Below are positions 1 to 8,060 of a DNA stretch of 61,031 nt, in pieces. Each line of letters opens with the position of its first letter. Position 1 is the stretch's first letter. The position numbers were made by a program, and so were the translations under genes. The notes under the pieces were generated by a model that ran no database searches, was not told the DNA's origin, and saw only the letters and a list, made by a program, of their open reading frames with translations. This DNA comes from a bacterium. GTDB taxonomy: Bacteria > Oederibacteriota > PGYV01. Location of the stretch: positions 1 to 61,031 of the forward strand of contig JAKQNO010000066.1 of NCBI GenBank assembly GCA_029565735.1, given 5' to 3'.

Positions 1-35
1 CCCCTTACAAACTTTAACACTGTTTCCATTATCAT
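1..35 (-). CDS. 5' end of an unidentified gene (partial)
   Basis: An ATG at 35-33 is preceded on the minus strand by a purine-rich AAGGGGG ribosome-binding site and lies 7 bp after the thioredoxin stop, so a downstream operon gene probably begins here and runs off the window. Only about 11 codons (MIMETVLKFVR) are visible, too few to identify it; a second in-frame ATG at codon 3 is also possible. A thioredoxin reductase would be a natural partner, but nothing in these residues shows that. Confidence 0.45.
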   Translation of the reverse strand, partial: MIMETVLKFVR

Positions 36-42
36 TCCCCCT

Positions 43-366
43 TTAAGCCGCAAGATGCGGTTTTATCGCCCGCTCTATGTGGTGCTTTGGCAGCGCGCCA
101 ACTATTGTGTCCACAACTTTACCGTTCTTGAATATTGCCATTGTGGGTATGCCTGATACCCCGTACATTCCCGCAAGCTCCGGCGAATCATCCACGTTTA
201 CTTTTGCCACAGTTAATTTTCCGTCATATTCCTTTGCCAGCTGGGACAGCGCCGGCGCCACCATCCTGCACGGCATGCACCATTCAGCCCAGAAATCGAC
301 CAGAACCGGTTCTTTTGATTCTATTACCTCTTTCTTAAAACTTGCTGAGTTCACGTTTATTTCCAT
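43..366 (-). CDS. trxA: Thioredoxin with WCMPC active site
   Basis: Cytoplasmic thiol-disulfide oxidoreductase of 107 residues, the usual thioredoxin length. The redox motif is W-C30-M-P-C33 inside FWAEWCMPC, with Met where most thioredoxins have Gly, and the cis-proline segment GIPT follows. The reading frame is open for 11 more codons upstream, but ATG at 366 is preferred because AAGGAGG lies 5 nt before it. It sits between the ferredoxin gene (36 bp upstream) and the partial gene at the window edge, apparently one redox operon. The Met substitution may shift redox potential or partner choice; that is inference. Confidence 0.93.
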   Translation of the reverse strand: MEINVNSASFKKEVIESKEPVLVDFWAEWCMPCRMVAPALSQLAKEYDGKLTVAKVNVDDSPELAGMYGVSGIPTMAIFKNGKVVDTIVGALPKHHIERAIKPHLAA

Positions 367-402
367 AACATCCTCCTTTTTTGCGCATTTAAGCGGCATA
401 AA

Positions 403-618
403 TTAAAATCCAAAAAAACTTCCGGCTTTTGCCCTTCTGTTAACCTTAATCGCGCCTGTGGGGCAGGCGTACATGCATCCGCCAAGCATATCGCAGGCTT
501 CTTGATTTATAACTTTTGCCGCGCCTTTTTCCATCTTAAGTATGCGCGCCGGGCACATTGCTACGCACGCGCCGCACCCCGTGCAAAGGCTTTCGTCTAT
601 TTCTACTTTCTTTTCCAT
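403..618 (-). CDS. Small ferredoxin, one full and one three-cysteine cluster motif
   Basis: Electron carrier of 71 residues. The first motif has four cysteines (C12, C15, C18, C22, followed by Pro). The second reads C42-DMLGG-C48-MYA-C52-P, so the second cysteine of a canonical motif is Leu, as in the known CDGLGxC ferredoxin subfamily. Two [4Fe-4S] clusters or a [3Fe-4S]/[4Fe-4S] pair are possible; the sequence does not decide. ATG at 618 is chosen over the upstream ATG at 642 because AGGAGG precedes it. It is the first gene of the trx operon, directly behind a strong promoter. Confidence 0.85.
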   Translation of the reverse strand: MEKKVEIDESLCTGCGACVAMCPARILKMEKGAAKVINQEACDMLGGCMYACPTGAIKVNRRAKAGSFFGF

Positions 619-654
619 TCTTTGTTTCCTCCTATTATTCATTTATACGTATAT

Positions 655-694
655 CTGTATAATTAAATATACAGCATTAATCATTTTTTGTCAA
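655..694 (-). promoter_or_regulatory. Promoter with a dyad over the -10 (ferredoxin-trx operon)
   Basis: On the minus strand TTGACA (694-689) and TATATT (671-666) are separated by exactly 17 bp. A perfect inverted repeat, CTGTATA (655-661) and TATACAG (668-674) with a 6-bp centre, covers the -10 element, the position expected for a repressor operator. The cognate regulator is unknown. Confidence 0.75.
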
Positions 695-703
695 CACGGT
701 TTT

Positions 704-1492
704 TTAAAGCAGGTTTAAGCTGACGGCCATTACAGCCATACCCGCGGCGATGCCGGCTATTTCCGTGTGCCCTTCGCCGTATTCACGCGCTGTCGGTAAA
801 AGTTCATCAAAAGAGATATATATCATGATGCCGGCGACCGCCCCCATAACTATACCCAACAACTGCGGGGTAAGAAAAGGCGCAAGTATCAGCCAGCCTA
901 AAAGCGCGCCTGCCGGCTCCGCAAGCCCCGATAAGGAAGAGTATAAGAACGCCTTTTTCTTATCTTCCGTCGCCGCATATATGGGGACAGATACTGATAT
1001 CCCTTCCGGAATATTATGTATTGCAACCGCTATCGCTATTGTTATGCCAAGTTTAATATCGCCTGCCGCTGCCGCGAATGTGGCAAAACCTTCAGGGAAG
1101 TTATGTATTGTAATGGCCGCTGCAGTAAAAAGCCCGGTACGCATAAGTTTGTGCTTTGAATGCCTGCCGCTTATCTTTAACTCTTTAACGCTTGCATCAG
1201 ACCTTACTTCATGCGGGTTCTGCGCTTCGGGAATCATTTTATCTATAAGCGCTGTAAACCCCATTCCGCCAAAAAACGCGGCAAGCGAAATCCATGGGCC
1301 CGCGCTTTGTGCGGAATGCGGAAGTATTTCCATAAATGATACATATACCATAACGCCGGCTGACAGCCCCAGCCCGAAAGATAAAAACTTTCCGCCCCTG
1401 CTGCCGGAAATAAACGCTATTGCCGCGCCTATGGCGGTTGACATTCCCGCGAACAAGGACAGCAAAAGCGCGTAAAAAATATTTGTTTCCAT
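704..1492 (-). CDS. zupT: ZIP-family metal transporter, ZupT type
   Basis: Inner-membrane importer of zinc and other divalent metals, 262 residues, the usual ZupT length. About eight hydrophobic helices are seen. The two metal-site helices carry HNFPEGFATF and HNIPEGISV, the paired HNxPEG signature of the GufA/ZupT branch, and a charged, lysine/histidine-containing loop lies before the first. It starts 9 bp after the feoB stop and is probably the last gene of a fur-feoA-feoB-zupT unit, so a zinc/iron importer would share the Fur-type control seen upstream. Confidence 0.92.
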   Translation of the reverse strand: METNIFYALLLSLFAGMSTAIGAAIAFISGSRGGKFLSFGLGLSAGVMVYVSFMEILPHSAQSAGPWISLAAFFGGMGFTALIDKMIPEAQNPHEVRSDASVKELKISGRHSKHKLMRTGLFTAAAITIHNFPEGFATFAAAAGDIKLGITIAIAVAIHNIPEGISVSVPIYAATEDKKKAFLYSSLSGLAEPAGALLGWLILAPFLTPQLLGIVMGAVAGIMIYISFDELLPTAREYGEGHTEIAGIAAGMAVMAVSLNLL

Positions 1493-1501
1493 TTTATCCC
1501 C

Positions 1502-3649
1502 TTATTTTATGAATAACAGCGCAATCCGGTAAACCATAAAAGAAAGCACCCACGCCGTTGCCATGGAATACGCGATATAAAAAAGCGTTATTTTAAGCCT
1601 TCCTATTTCTTTATGAAAAACAGCCGTGGCAGCCAGGCAGGGCACGTACAATAGCACAAAAATAATAAGCGCAAGCGCGGAAGCTGTGTTATACGCAGGG
1701 TCTGCGCGCAGTTTTTCCTTTAAAGGCGATGTTTCTTCGCCTATATCGCCAAGCGAATAAATTGTGCCCATCGTGGACACCACAATTTCTTTTGCGGCAA
1801 TACCCGCGGTTAAAGCCACGCCTACGCGCCAGTCAAAGCCAAGCGGCTTTATAACAGGTTCCACCAGTCTGCCGAACTTTCCGGCAAAAGAGTATTCAAG
1901 TTCTTTGCCCGCAAGTTCATTTCTTAAATTTTTTATAACACTCTGTTTTTCGCTTTCGGGAATGCTTTTCATACTTTCAACAGCCGCGGTTTTTTGCGCG
2001 TACTCATCAGCCAGCTTATGGTTGACCGGAAAATTAGAGGCAAACCATATAATTAAAGAAGCGGCAAGAATTGTCGTGCCCGCTTTTTTCATGTACATCC
2101 ACGCCTTCATCCACATCTGCATAAGGACAGACTGAATCGACGGCATCCTGTAAACAGGCAGTTCCATTACAAACGGCTCGCTTTGGCCTTTAAAAACCGT
2201 GGATTTAAAAAGTTTTGCCGAAGCCACAGCGACAAGTATTCCAAAAAGATAAACCCCAAAAAGAATATTGCCCGCGGCATTTTCCGGGAAAAACGCTCCT
2301 ATTAAAAGCACGTATACGGGAAGTTTGGCGCCGCAGCTCATAAACGGTATTACCATCATAGTGGCAAGGCGGTCGCCGCGGTTTTTTAGCGTGCGGCACG
2401 CCATAAACGCGGGCACAGAGCAGCCAAAACCCGTGACCATGGGGATAAAGGACTTTCCGTGAAGCCCTATTTTGTGGAAAGCCTTGTCCACCACAAAAGC
2501 CGCGCGCGCCATATAGCCGGTGGCTTCCAGAAAAGACAGCCCGAAGAATAAAAGAAGGATATTGGGAAGAAACACAAGCACCCCGCCGACACCCGCCACT
2601 ATCCCGTCCGCGACAATGGAACGCAGCAGGTTATTGCTTATATTTTTTCCCGCGGTATTGCCAAGCCAGTTAAAAAATGTTTCTATCCATCCCATCGGCG
2701 CTTCGCCAAGCTTAAACGTCATCTGAAAAATAAGCCACATAATTACAAAAAATACCGGAAGCCCAAGCACCCTGTTTATTAAAACCGAATCTATAATGTC
2801 AGTGGCTGTTTTTTTGTCCTGTTCTTTTTCGGTAACTGTTTCCTTAAAAGCGCCGCGCACAAAGGAGTGCCTGTCTTCGGCTATCTTTTTCTGAATACTC
2901 ATTTTAACAGCTGCTTCAAGGCTTTTTAATATAGGCGGAAGTTCTGTTTCAAGCCGTATCCACGCAGGGCTGTGCCTTGCCGTATTGTATGTAAACGCGT
3001 CCTGTTCCAGAAGCTTAATTGCCGCAAGCCTTGGCTTTAATTTGGAAGACATTAACGGGTCGGCTTCAACTATTGACTGCAGTTTTTCAATTGCATCTTC
3101 AACTTCATCGCTGTAGGTTATTTTGCCTTCCGGAGGCGTAATTTTTCCCTCGTAAAGCCTTACTATATGGCTTAAAAGCGATTCAAGCCCTGTTTTCTTT
3201 GCCGCGGACACGGGTATTACATGGCACCCCAAAAGCTGCTGCAGCATTTTAAAATCTATCTTAATCCCCTTTTCTTCAACTTCGTCATACATATTTAATG
3301 CCATTATCGTTTTGGGCTGAAGTTCCAGAAGCTGAACCGAAAGGTAAAGGCTGCGTTCAAGATTGGTCCCGTCAGCGACATTTACAATCACGTCAGCTTC
3401 CTTTGATTCTATGTAATCCCTTGCCACCGTCTCTTCAGGGGAATAAGCCGTAAGCGAATACGTTCCGGGAAGATCCACAAAATTTATCGTATACCCTTCA
3501 TATTCAACTTCAGCTTCGTATTTTTCTACGGTTACTCCGGACCAGTTGCCCACCTTTAAATTTGTGCCGGCAACCGCGTTAAAAAGTGATGTCTTGCCGG
3601 AATTTGGATTTCCCGCAAAAGCGGCTTTTATTACTTTATTTTGTCCCAT
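1502..3649 (-). CDS. feoB: Ferrous iron transporter FeoB
   Basis: Inner-membrane Fe(II) importer of 715 residues. The N-terminal G domain has P-loop GNPNSGKT (residues 13-20), G3 DLPGT, G4-like NMYD and an SAAKKTG G5. The membrane half carries the two Gate cores, with conserved GCSVPA and CGAKLP motifs, and a C-terminal VPCLAAT segment. ATG at 3649 is preferred over 3709 because it begins at the P-loop domain, overlaps the end of feoA by 14 bp as translationally coupled feo genes do, and has AGAGGG upstream. No separate FeoC is seen. Confidence 0.97.
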   Translation of the reverse strand: MGQNKVIKAAFAGNPNSGKTSLFNAVAGTNLKVGNWSGVTVEKYEAEVEYEGYTINFVDLPGTYSLTAYSPEETVARDYIESKEADVIVNVADGTNLERSLYLSVQLLELQPKTIMALNMYDEVEEKGIKIDFKMLQQLLGCHVIPVSAAKKTGLESLLSHIVRLYEGKITPPEGKITYSDEVEDAIEKLQSIVEADPLMSSKLKPRLAAIKLLEQDAFTYNTARHSPAWIRLETELPPILKSLEAAVKMSIQKKIAEDRHSFVRGAFKETVTEKEQDKKTATDIIDSVLINRVLGLPVFFVIMWLIFQMTFKLGEAPMGWIETFFNWLGNTAGKNISNNLLRSIVADGIVAGVGGVLVFLPNILLLFFGLSFLEATGYMARAAFVVDKAFHKIGLHGKSFIPMVTGFGCSVPAFMACRTLKNRGDRLATMMVIPFMSCGAKLPVYVLLIGAFFPENAAGNILFGVYLFGILVAVASAKLFKSTVFKGQSEPFVMELPVYRMPSIQSVLMQMWMKAWMYMKKAGTTILAASLIIWFASNFPVNHKLADEYAQKTAAVESMKSIPESEKQSVIKNLRNELAGKELEYSFAGKFGRLVEPVIKPLGFDWRVGVALTAGIAAKEIVVSTMGTIYSLGDIGEETSPLKEKLRADPAYNTASALALIIFVLLYVPCLAATAVFHKEIGRLKITLFYIAYSMATAWVLSFMVYRIALLFIK

Positions 3650-3920
3650 TGCGGTTCCCTCTTTTTCCGGACATTGGAATGCCGTCGCCAACCTGCCCTG
3701 ATTTTTCAACTGTTATAAAAGACGCCTCTTTGACCCTTAAAGCCATCATAAATCCGCGCAGTTTAATTTCTATCGGGTCTCCCAAAGGCGCTTTTCTTAC
3801 AACTTTAAATTTTGTCCCTGTCACAAGGCCCATATCCAGAAGCCTCTGCGCCACCTCGCCCTGCGCGTCAACCGAAGTAATAAAACCTTTATCTCCTGCT
3901 TTTAAATCCGACATTTTCAT
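3636..3920 (-). CDS. feoA: Ferrous iron transport protein FeoA
   Basis: Small SH3-like cytoplasmic partner of FeoB, 94 residues. It shows the family pattern of an LKAGDKG start, QRLLDMGLVTGT and the strand pair PLGDPIEIKLRG. The last about 15 residues are basic and extend past the core because the frame overlaps feoB. AGAGGAG lies 6 nt before the ATG. A 15-bp TGAGAC/GTCTCA dyad sits just upstream, and fur ends 44 bp before it, so expression is likely iron-regulated. Confidence 0.95.
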   Translation of the reverse strand: MKMSDLKAGDKGFITSVDAQGEVAQRLLDMGLVTGTKFKVVRKAPLGDPIEIKLRGFMMALRVKEASFITVEKSGQVGDGIPMSGKRGNRNGTK

Positions 3921-3932
3921 ATTCTACTCCTC

Positions 3933-3947
3933 TGAGACACAGTCTCA
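3933..3947. promoter_or_regulatory. Putative Fur-family operator before feoA
   Basis: A perfect 15-bp inverted repeat with arms TGAGAC and GTCTCA and a 3-bp centre, 13 bp upstream of the feoA start. The TGA...TCA edges fit a Fur-box-type 7-1-7 site. The fur promoter carries a similar TGAGA half-site, supporting one regulator for both. Confidence 0.6.
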
Positions 3948-3964
3948 TTTAACATTTAAAAAAA

Positions 3965-4390
3965 TTACTTCCTGCACCTGCTGCAGATTCCCTTTATTTC
4001 CATCCTGTGGCCGGTCATTTCAAAATTATATTTTTTTGCTATAAGTTCCTGGTGTTTTTCAATCACATTATCGTGAAATTCAAGTATTGCCCCGCATTTT
4101 ACGCAAATCATATGGTCGTGATGGCCGTTGCCGCGCGAAAATTCATATATCCTGCGGCCGTCTTTTTGTATGCTTTCTTCCACTATTTCAGCTTTCACCA
4201 GAAGCGGGATAGTGCGGTAAACAGAAGCCCGGGATACTTTACTGTCACTTTTTTTAACTGTATCCAGCAGCTGTTCCGCGTCAAAATGCCCTTTTATGGA
4301 AGCGGCAGCTTTTACAATTAAATCCCTGCCATGTGTCTTCTTAAGGGACTTTTTCTCCAGAAAACTGCTGAATGTTTTTCCTTTATCCAT
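3965..4390 (-). CDS. fur: Fur-family metalloregulator
   Basis: DNA-binding repressor, about 141 residues, the usual Fur length. The N-terminal winged helix includes SRASVYRTIPLLVKA. The dimerisation domain has GHHDHMICVKCG, a histidine-rich sensor region plus C96-x2-C99, and the C-terminal C136-x2-C139 that completes a structural Zn(Cys)4 site. ATG at 4390 is chosen because GGAG lies 6 nt upstream; earlier in-frame ATGs fall in the operator/leader. Its location directly ahead of feoAB and zupT argues for Fur; PerR or Zur function cannot be excluded from sequence. Confidence 0.88.
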   Translation of the reverse strand: MDKGKTFSSFLEKKSLKKTHGRDLIVKAAASIKGHFDAEQLLDTVKKSDSKVSRASVYRTIPLLVKAEIVEESIQKDGRRIYEFSRGNGHHDHMICVKCGAILEFHDNVIEKHQELIAKKYNFEMTGHRMEIKGICSRCRK

Positions 4391-4403
4391 GCACTGCTCC
4401 ATT

Positions 4404-4452
4404 TTGATATTGAATCTCAATAGCATTATACAAAATATCCGCCGTTTGTCAA
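4404..4452 (-). promoter_or_regulatory. fur promoter with autoregulatory dyad
   Basis: TTGACA (4452-4447) and TATAAT (4430-4425) match consensus with a 16-bp spacer. Immediately downstream, 4404-4420 holds a 17-bp dyad of 8-1-8 layout with one mismatch, whose core TGATATTGAATCTCA resembles the Fur consensus. It lies at the expected start of transcription, suggesting autorepression. Confidence 0.7.
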
Positions 4453-4553
4453 TAAAGTTTTATTGTTATATTATATGAATAAGTTTAACAAGTTCAACTT
4501 ATCCGGCACCTTCTATAAACGGAACAAAACACTGATTTCCACACAATTAATTG

Positions 4554-4587
4554 CCCTGTCTGCCGCATAAAAAGCCGGCAGACAGGG
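4554..4587. repeat. 12-bp perfect inverted repeat (hairpin)
   Basis: Arms CCCTGTCTGCCG (4554-4565) and CGGCAGACAGGG (4576-4587) enclose a 10-nt loop. It could fold on either strand, but no clear T-tract follows on the minus strand, so terminator function for ispH is uncertain. The rest of 4453-4677 is AT-rich with nothing recognised. Confidence 0.6.
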
Positions 4588-4677
4588 GGTGGGGGTGGCA
4601 GGAACCCTTTTCAATATATTTTTAAAAGTTACACTAATAATAAATATTGATAGTTATCTATTTTTCTTCACTTATAG

Positions 4678-5640
4678 CTACCTTTTAATAATTTGTACAA
4701 AATAATTTCGTACAGACGCACTAACAAACTTTAGATTCATTCTATTAAGTTTTAAAAACTTCCTGTTTTTATTAAACTCCATATTTTTCAAATACAAATT
4801 GACTTTTTTTATCTTTCTTTCAACATCAATAGTGATATGATTAGGCGTGGAGGCTCCGGCGGTAATTCCAACCCTTTTAACACCTACAAACCAGTTCAAA
4901 TCAACATCATCAGATTTTGATACTATGTATGATTTAATATTATTTTTTTCACATATCCGGTTTAGCTTGTTTGTGTTATTTGATTTTTTGCCGCCAACAA
5001 TAATTACAATATCACACGACCTACAAAGGCGCTTTAAAGCATCCTGCCGTTTTCTGGTAGCCGGACAAATCGTATCTGCAAATTTAATAATCGCGCCGCG
5101 GTTTTTATCTCTTATTCTTTCAACAATACTTTCAACGGATTCAGCGTCAGAAGTTGTCTGACATACAATCCCTATATATTTTTCATCATAAAATTTGACA
5201 TCTTCAATTTTTTCAACTATAGAATAGCGGTTTTCAGCAAGATCTTCAGCCACCCCTATCACTTCAACATGGTCTTTTTTTCCTATTATCACAATATACC
5301 TTCCGGCGCGTTTTAAAAGCATAGCCGTTTCATGCAGTTTTTTCACAAGAGGACAAGTGGCATCAATCAAATTAAGTCCATAAGATTCAACGATTGCCTT
5401 TCTTTTCAGGCTGATTCCATGCGCCGGTATAAGCAAATTCCCGGTCGTACAAAATATAGGCTCCGACAATTCCTTGATAAAATAAAATCCCTTTCTTTTA
5501 AGCTGTTCCGTAATATCATCATTATGAGCCAATTCCCCATACACAGTAACATCATAGGGAATTGTAATTTTATCAGCAATTCCAATAGCTGCTTTAACAC
5601 CATCACACATTCCCATTGTATCCGCTTTTATAATTTCCAT
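4678..5640 (-). CDS. ispH: 4-Hydroxy-3-methylbut-2-enyl diphosphate reductase
   Basis: Last enzyme of the MEP pathway; it reduces HMBPP to IPP and DMAPP with a [4Fe-4S] cluster. Cluster cysteines are C12 (GMCDGV), C96 (DATCP) and C192 (DTICPATRKRQ). H39, H74, H124 and E126 match the substrate-binding and catalytic positions of the E. coli enzyme, and GITAGASTP is present. It has 320 residues, with about 40 basic C-terminal residues beyond the core. Codons are AT-richer than in most of the window, as in the two genes upstream. It lies 59 bp after a CmpB-HD gene in what looks like a TetR-controlled operon, an unusual setting for a housekeeping gene; it may be a second copy. Confidence 0.94.
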   Translation of the reverse strand: MEIIKADTMGMCDGVKAAIGIADKITIPYDVTVYGELAHNDDITEQLKRKGFYFIKELSEPIFCTTGNLLIPAHGISLKRKAIVESYGLNLIDATCPLVKKLHETAMLLKRAGRYIVIIGKKDHVEVIGVAEDLAENRYSIVEKIEDVKFYDEKYIGIVCQTTSDAESVESIVERIRDKNRGAIIKFADTICPATRKRQDALKRLCRSCDIVIIVGGKKSNNTNKLNRICEKNNIKSYIVSKSDDVDLNWFVGVKRVGITAGASTPNHITIDVERKIKKVNLYLKNMEFNKNRKFLKLNRMNLKFVSASVRNYFVQIIKR

Positions 5641-5699
5641 ACTTCACCCCCATTTCTTTATCAGTATTTATTTTCATATACGGTATTGCACAGCCTTAT

Positions 5700-6722
5700 T
5701 CAAATTATTCTGCCGATAAGAACAGTAATTTTACCCATGATAAATTTTACCGGCCTGACCGAAAGAATATAGTCTTTTGCTCCACAATACGTATCGGATA
5801 TAGCTACAATCAACGACTCCGCGTGAAAAGGCGGTATCACTGTAAGTGGCCACATATGCTTTTTTATGATATCTTCTTCTTTTTGCGAAAGGCTGTAAAA
5901 CTTTTTAGCATTTCGTAAAGCAATATATGGATGTACAAATGCATGCCAGCGCGGCGCTTCCTCGGGATTCATCCAATCATAGTAAAACAGGTCATGTAAT
6001 AAAGCTCCCCTGACTACCGCTGAAATATCAAGTTTAAACCGCTTAGCTGTCACAAAACTTAACCATGCCACCTCCATCACATGGTCAAACCTGCTTGTAT
6101 TCCTGTGATGAGCTATTTCCCTAAGTCTTAGTATTTGCGGATTACTTATAATGTTCCTGGCAATTTCAGCGAATTCTCTTTCCATATCAGCTTTATATTC
6201 GGGATTAACTTTTGTTATATTCCGGAAAAGAACTATTATGAAATCAACAGACATAAAAGAAATTATGATAAAAGAAAAAATAGTTTTAATATCCAAAGGT
6301 AACGAAACTAAAAATATAGTGAACCTGTCAAACATAAGATAATCAAAGAGAAATACACTTAACATCCAAAAAAGTGAAAATTTTAAGCAAACAATGCCAT
6401 TGTAATTGAATTTTTCACCTGAGTAATCCCACAACTTGACATTGAATGCTTTCAGCAGTATTAATCCGGCAGCATATTCTGTTATTGTGGTGATCCCCAA
6501 ATAACTTACGGCCTTTATGAATATATTGAAATGCTGAATCTGACCGATAAGGAAAATACCCATTAACGCGCCGGTCCCATATACTGGAAGATATGGACCC
6601 ATTAAAAAGCCCCGGTTTACCATTCTTTTGTTTTGAACAGAGTCATACAACACTTCCACTATCCAGCCTATAATTGAAAATATACAAAACATAAAAGTTA
6701 AATCATATAAACTATTTGACAT
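5700..6722 (-). CDS. CmpB-type membrane domain fused to an HD hydrolase domain
   Basis: About 340 residues. The first about 160 residues are hydrophobic with 4-5 helices and resemble the putative ABC-transporter type IV (CmpB, PF06541) family: IGWIVEVLYDSV, NRGFLMGPYLPVYG. The C-terminal half is an HD-type metal-dependent phosphohydrolase: HHRNTSRFDHVMEVAW, LLHDLFYYDW and a later SDTYCG. The HD part would face the cytoplasm. Start ATG at 6722 has AAGGAG upstream and overlaps the preceding gene by 11 bp. The substrate is unknown; position before ispH invites a link to isoprenoid phosphates or nucleotides, which is speculation. Confidence 0.72.
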   Translation of the reverse strand: MSNSLYDLTFMFCIFSIIGWIVEVLYDSVQNKRMVNRGFLMGPYLPVYGTGALMGIFLIGQIQHFNIFIKAVSYLGITTITEYAAGLILLKAFNVKLWDYSGEKFNYNGIVCLKFSLFWMLSVFLFDYLMFDRFTIFLVSLPLDIKTIFSFIIISFMSVDFIIVLFRNITKVNPEYKADMEREFAEIARNIISNPQILRLREIAHHRNTSRFDHVMEVAWLSFVTAKRFKLDISAVVRGALLHDLFYYDWMNPEEAPRWHAFVHPYIALRNAKKFYSLSQKEEDIIKKHMWPLTVIPPFHAESLIVAISDTYCGAKDYILSVRPVKFIMGKITVLIGRII

Positions 6723-7380
6723 ATTCCTCATCTCCTTCACTGTTAATTTTCAGGATTTCAGGTTTTGGCCTGGAAATTTCATATATGAGTTCGTTTAACA
6801 GCAGCCCGCCTAATAAACCGGTAATTCCTCCGGCTGCGGCACTGTATCCACCCTCAGTTGTTCCAAAACATTTGTATCCAGCCACTGCACCCGCCGCGGT
6901 AAAAGAAGCCGGAATCAACAAAGCAACCGCAAGATTATCACGCTGCCATCTTTGCCTCCTTTCATTCATACTGCTTATGTATTCTGAACAAATTGCTTCG
7001 TTACAACCGCCGCCTTCAATTAACTCGGTTGTTTTATAGCCTAAAACTATTCCTGCTATTGTCAGTCCTGAAAATAACAGAATGTCGCCCAAAAACCGAT
7101 TCAATTCATCATTTACGTTTACCAAATCACTAATATAGTTTTCTCCGACGGAGAAATCATAATTCGGCACAATTAATTTAAACGAAACCGCGCTACCTAC
7201 CAAAGTTCCAAGCATCATACCAGTCATTCTGAAGGAATTAATTTTTTCACATTTTTCACAATTACCATTTTCATCTATGTCATATAGATAAGGCATTGCA
7301 TATATTGTGTTGATATTGATACAGACTAAAAAAACCAGCGCGGCTTTTTCTGTAATTCTAACCAATACATTTTCATCCAT
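6712..7380 (-). CDS. Unrecognised membrane protein, first gene of the TetR-controlled operon
   Basis: 222 residues. A signal-like hydrophobic segment (about 8-29) is followed by a short CEKC motif and three or four glycine-rich hydrophobic segments (around 52-70, 98-116, 150-168 and 180-198). These resemble glycine-zipper membrane segments more than a transporter fold. No family is recognised. The TetR-type operator lies 49-75 bp upstream of the start, and the 3' end overlaps the CmpB-HD gene. Composition is AT-rich like its operon partners. Confidence 0.7.
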   Translation of the reverse strand: MDENVLVRITEKAALVFLVCININTIYAMPYLYDIDENGNCEKCEKINSFRMTGMMLGTLVGSAVSFKLIVPNYDFSVGENYISDLVNVNDELNRFLGDILLFSGLTIAGIVLGYKTTELIEGGGCNEAICSEYISSMNERRQRWQRDNLAVALLIPASFTAAGAVAGYKCFGTTEGGYSAAAGGITGLLGGLLLNELIYEISRPKPEILKINSEGDEEYVK

Positions 7381-7428
7381 AATAACCGCCGTCCCTTTTC
7401 TATTTTATTAAAACCCGTGTTATTACTT

Positions 7429-7460
7429 TTTGAACATTTTTATCTTTTGTTCAAATTATA
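7429..7460 (-). promoter_or_regulatory. TetR-type operator with -10 element, upstream of the ispH operon
   Basis: TTTGAACA (7429-7436) and TGTTCAAA (7448-7455) form a 27-bp dyad. A TATAAT (7460-7455 on the minus strand) abuts it. The layout, -10 box running directly into TTTGAACA with the same total length, repeats that at the tetR promoter (8061-8092), so the same repressor should bind both. No good -35 is visible. Confidence 0.7.
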
Positions 7461-7472
7461 TGCAAAAAAAAA

Positions 7473-8045
7473 CTACCTCTTCTTCATTCCATCAATTAAC
7501 AATCTTACAATTACATCCAGATTCTTTTCAAGTAATAAAATATTTTTTTCAGTTACCCAGGAATACTCCAACCCTTTAATAAAAAAAATCAGTCCGTCAA
7601 GAGTCAAATCAACATTTTTTATATCAAAGTAATTACTGTTGTTGCCTTTTTCAAGTATTTCTTTAAGTAGTTTCCGCTCTTCCTTATCAAGAGCAATCCT
7701 GACTTTCTGGAGTTTTTCCCGTTCAATAAAAAACTTATCAATAAGCACTGAATAATAATTGGACAATTCATTAAGGCATTTGGCACGCGTAATAATAAAA
7801 ACTTTTAATTTTTCATCCGGCATTTCAGCCTTATCAACATTTTGTCTCATCGTGGAAATAAGGGTTGTTCCTTCTTTTTCAATTATCGCGCGGAACAGGT
7901 CTTCTTTATCTTTAAAATAGTAATATATATAACCTTTTGCTTTATTAATTTTCTTGGCAATATCTTCTATAGTAGCTTTTTTAAAGCCATATTTTACAAA
8001 TATTTCTGCCGCCGATTCAATTATGTCTTTCTTTGTTTGTTCCAT
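7473..8045 (-). CDS. TetR-family transcriptional regulator
   Basis: 190 residues. The N-terminal HTH is clear (KATIEDIAKKINKAKGYIYYYFKDKEDLF); the C-terminal ligand domain is helical and not assignable. ATG at 8045 has GGAG 8 nt upstream; codons before it lie inside the operator. A perfect operator overlaps its own promoter, and a second site of the same geometry stands before the next operon on the same strand, so it probably represses itself and the membrane/CmpB-HD/ispH genes. The ligand is unknown. Confidence 0.9.
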   Translation of the reverse strand: MEQTKKDIIESAAEIFVKYGFKKATIEDIAKKINKAKGYIYYYFKDKEDLFRAIIEKEGTTLISTMRQNVDKAEMPDEKLKVFIITRAKCLNELSNYYSVLIDKFFIEREKLQKVRIALDKEERKLLKEILEKGNNSNYFDIKNVDLTLDGLIFFIKGLEYSWVTEKNILLLEKNLDVIVRLLIDGMKKR

Positions 8046-8060
8046 TTTCAAATCTCCACT

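Noticed and set aside
655-674. LexA/SOS box before the ferredoxin gene
   Set aside because: CTG...CAG ends are 14 bp apart rather than 10, and the dyad is unlike the one at lexA.
750-1475. 241-codon plus-strand ORF opposite zupT
   Set aside because: Reverse-strand shadow of a gene with a clear ZIP family match; no ribosome-binding site or recognisable protein.
4554-4587. Intrinsic terminator for ispH or fur
   Set aside because: Strong stem but no following T-run on either plausible strand; reported as an inverted repeat only.
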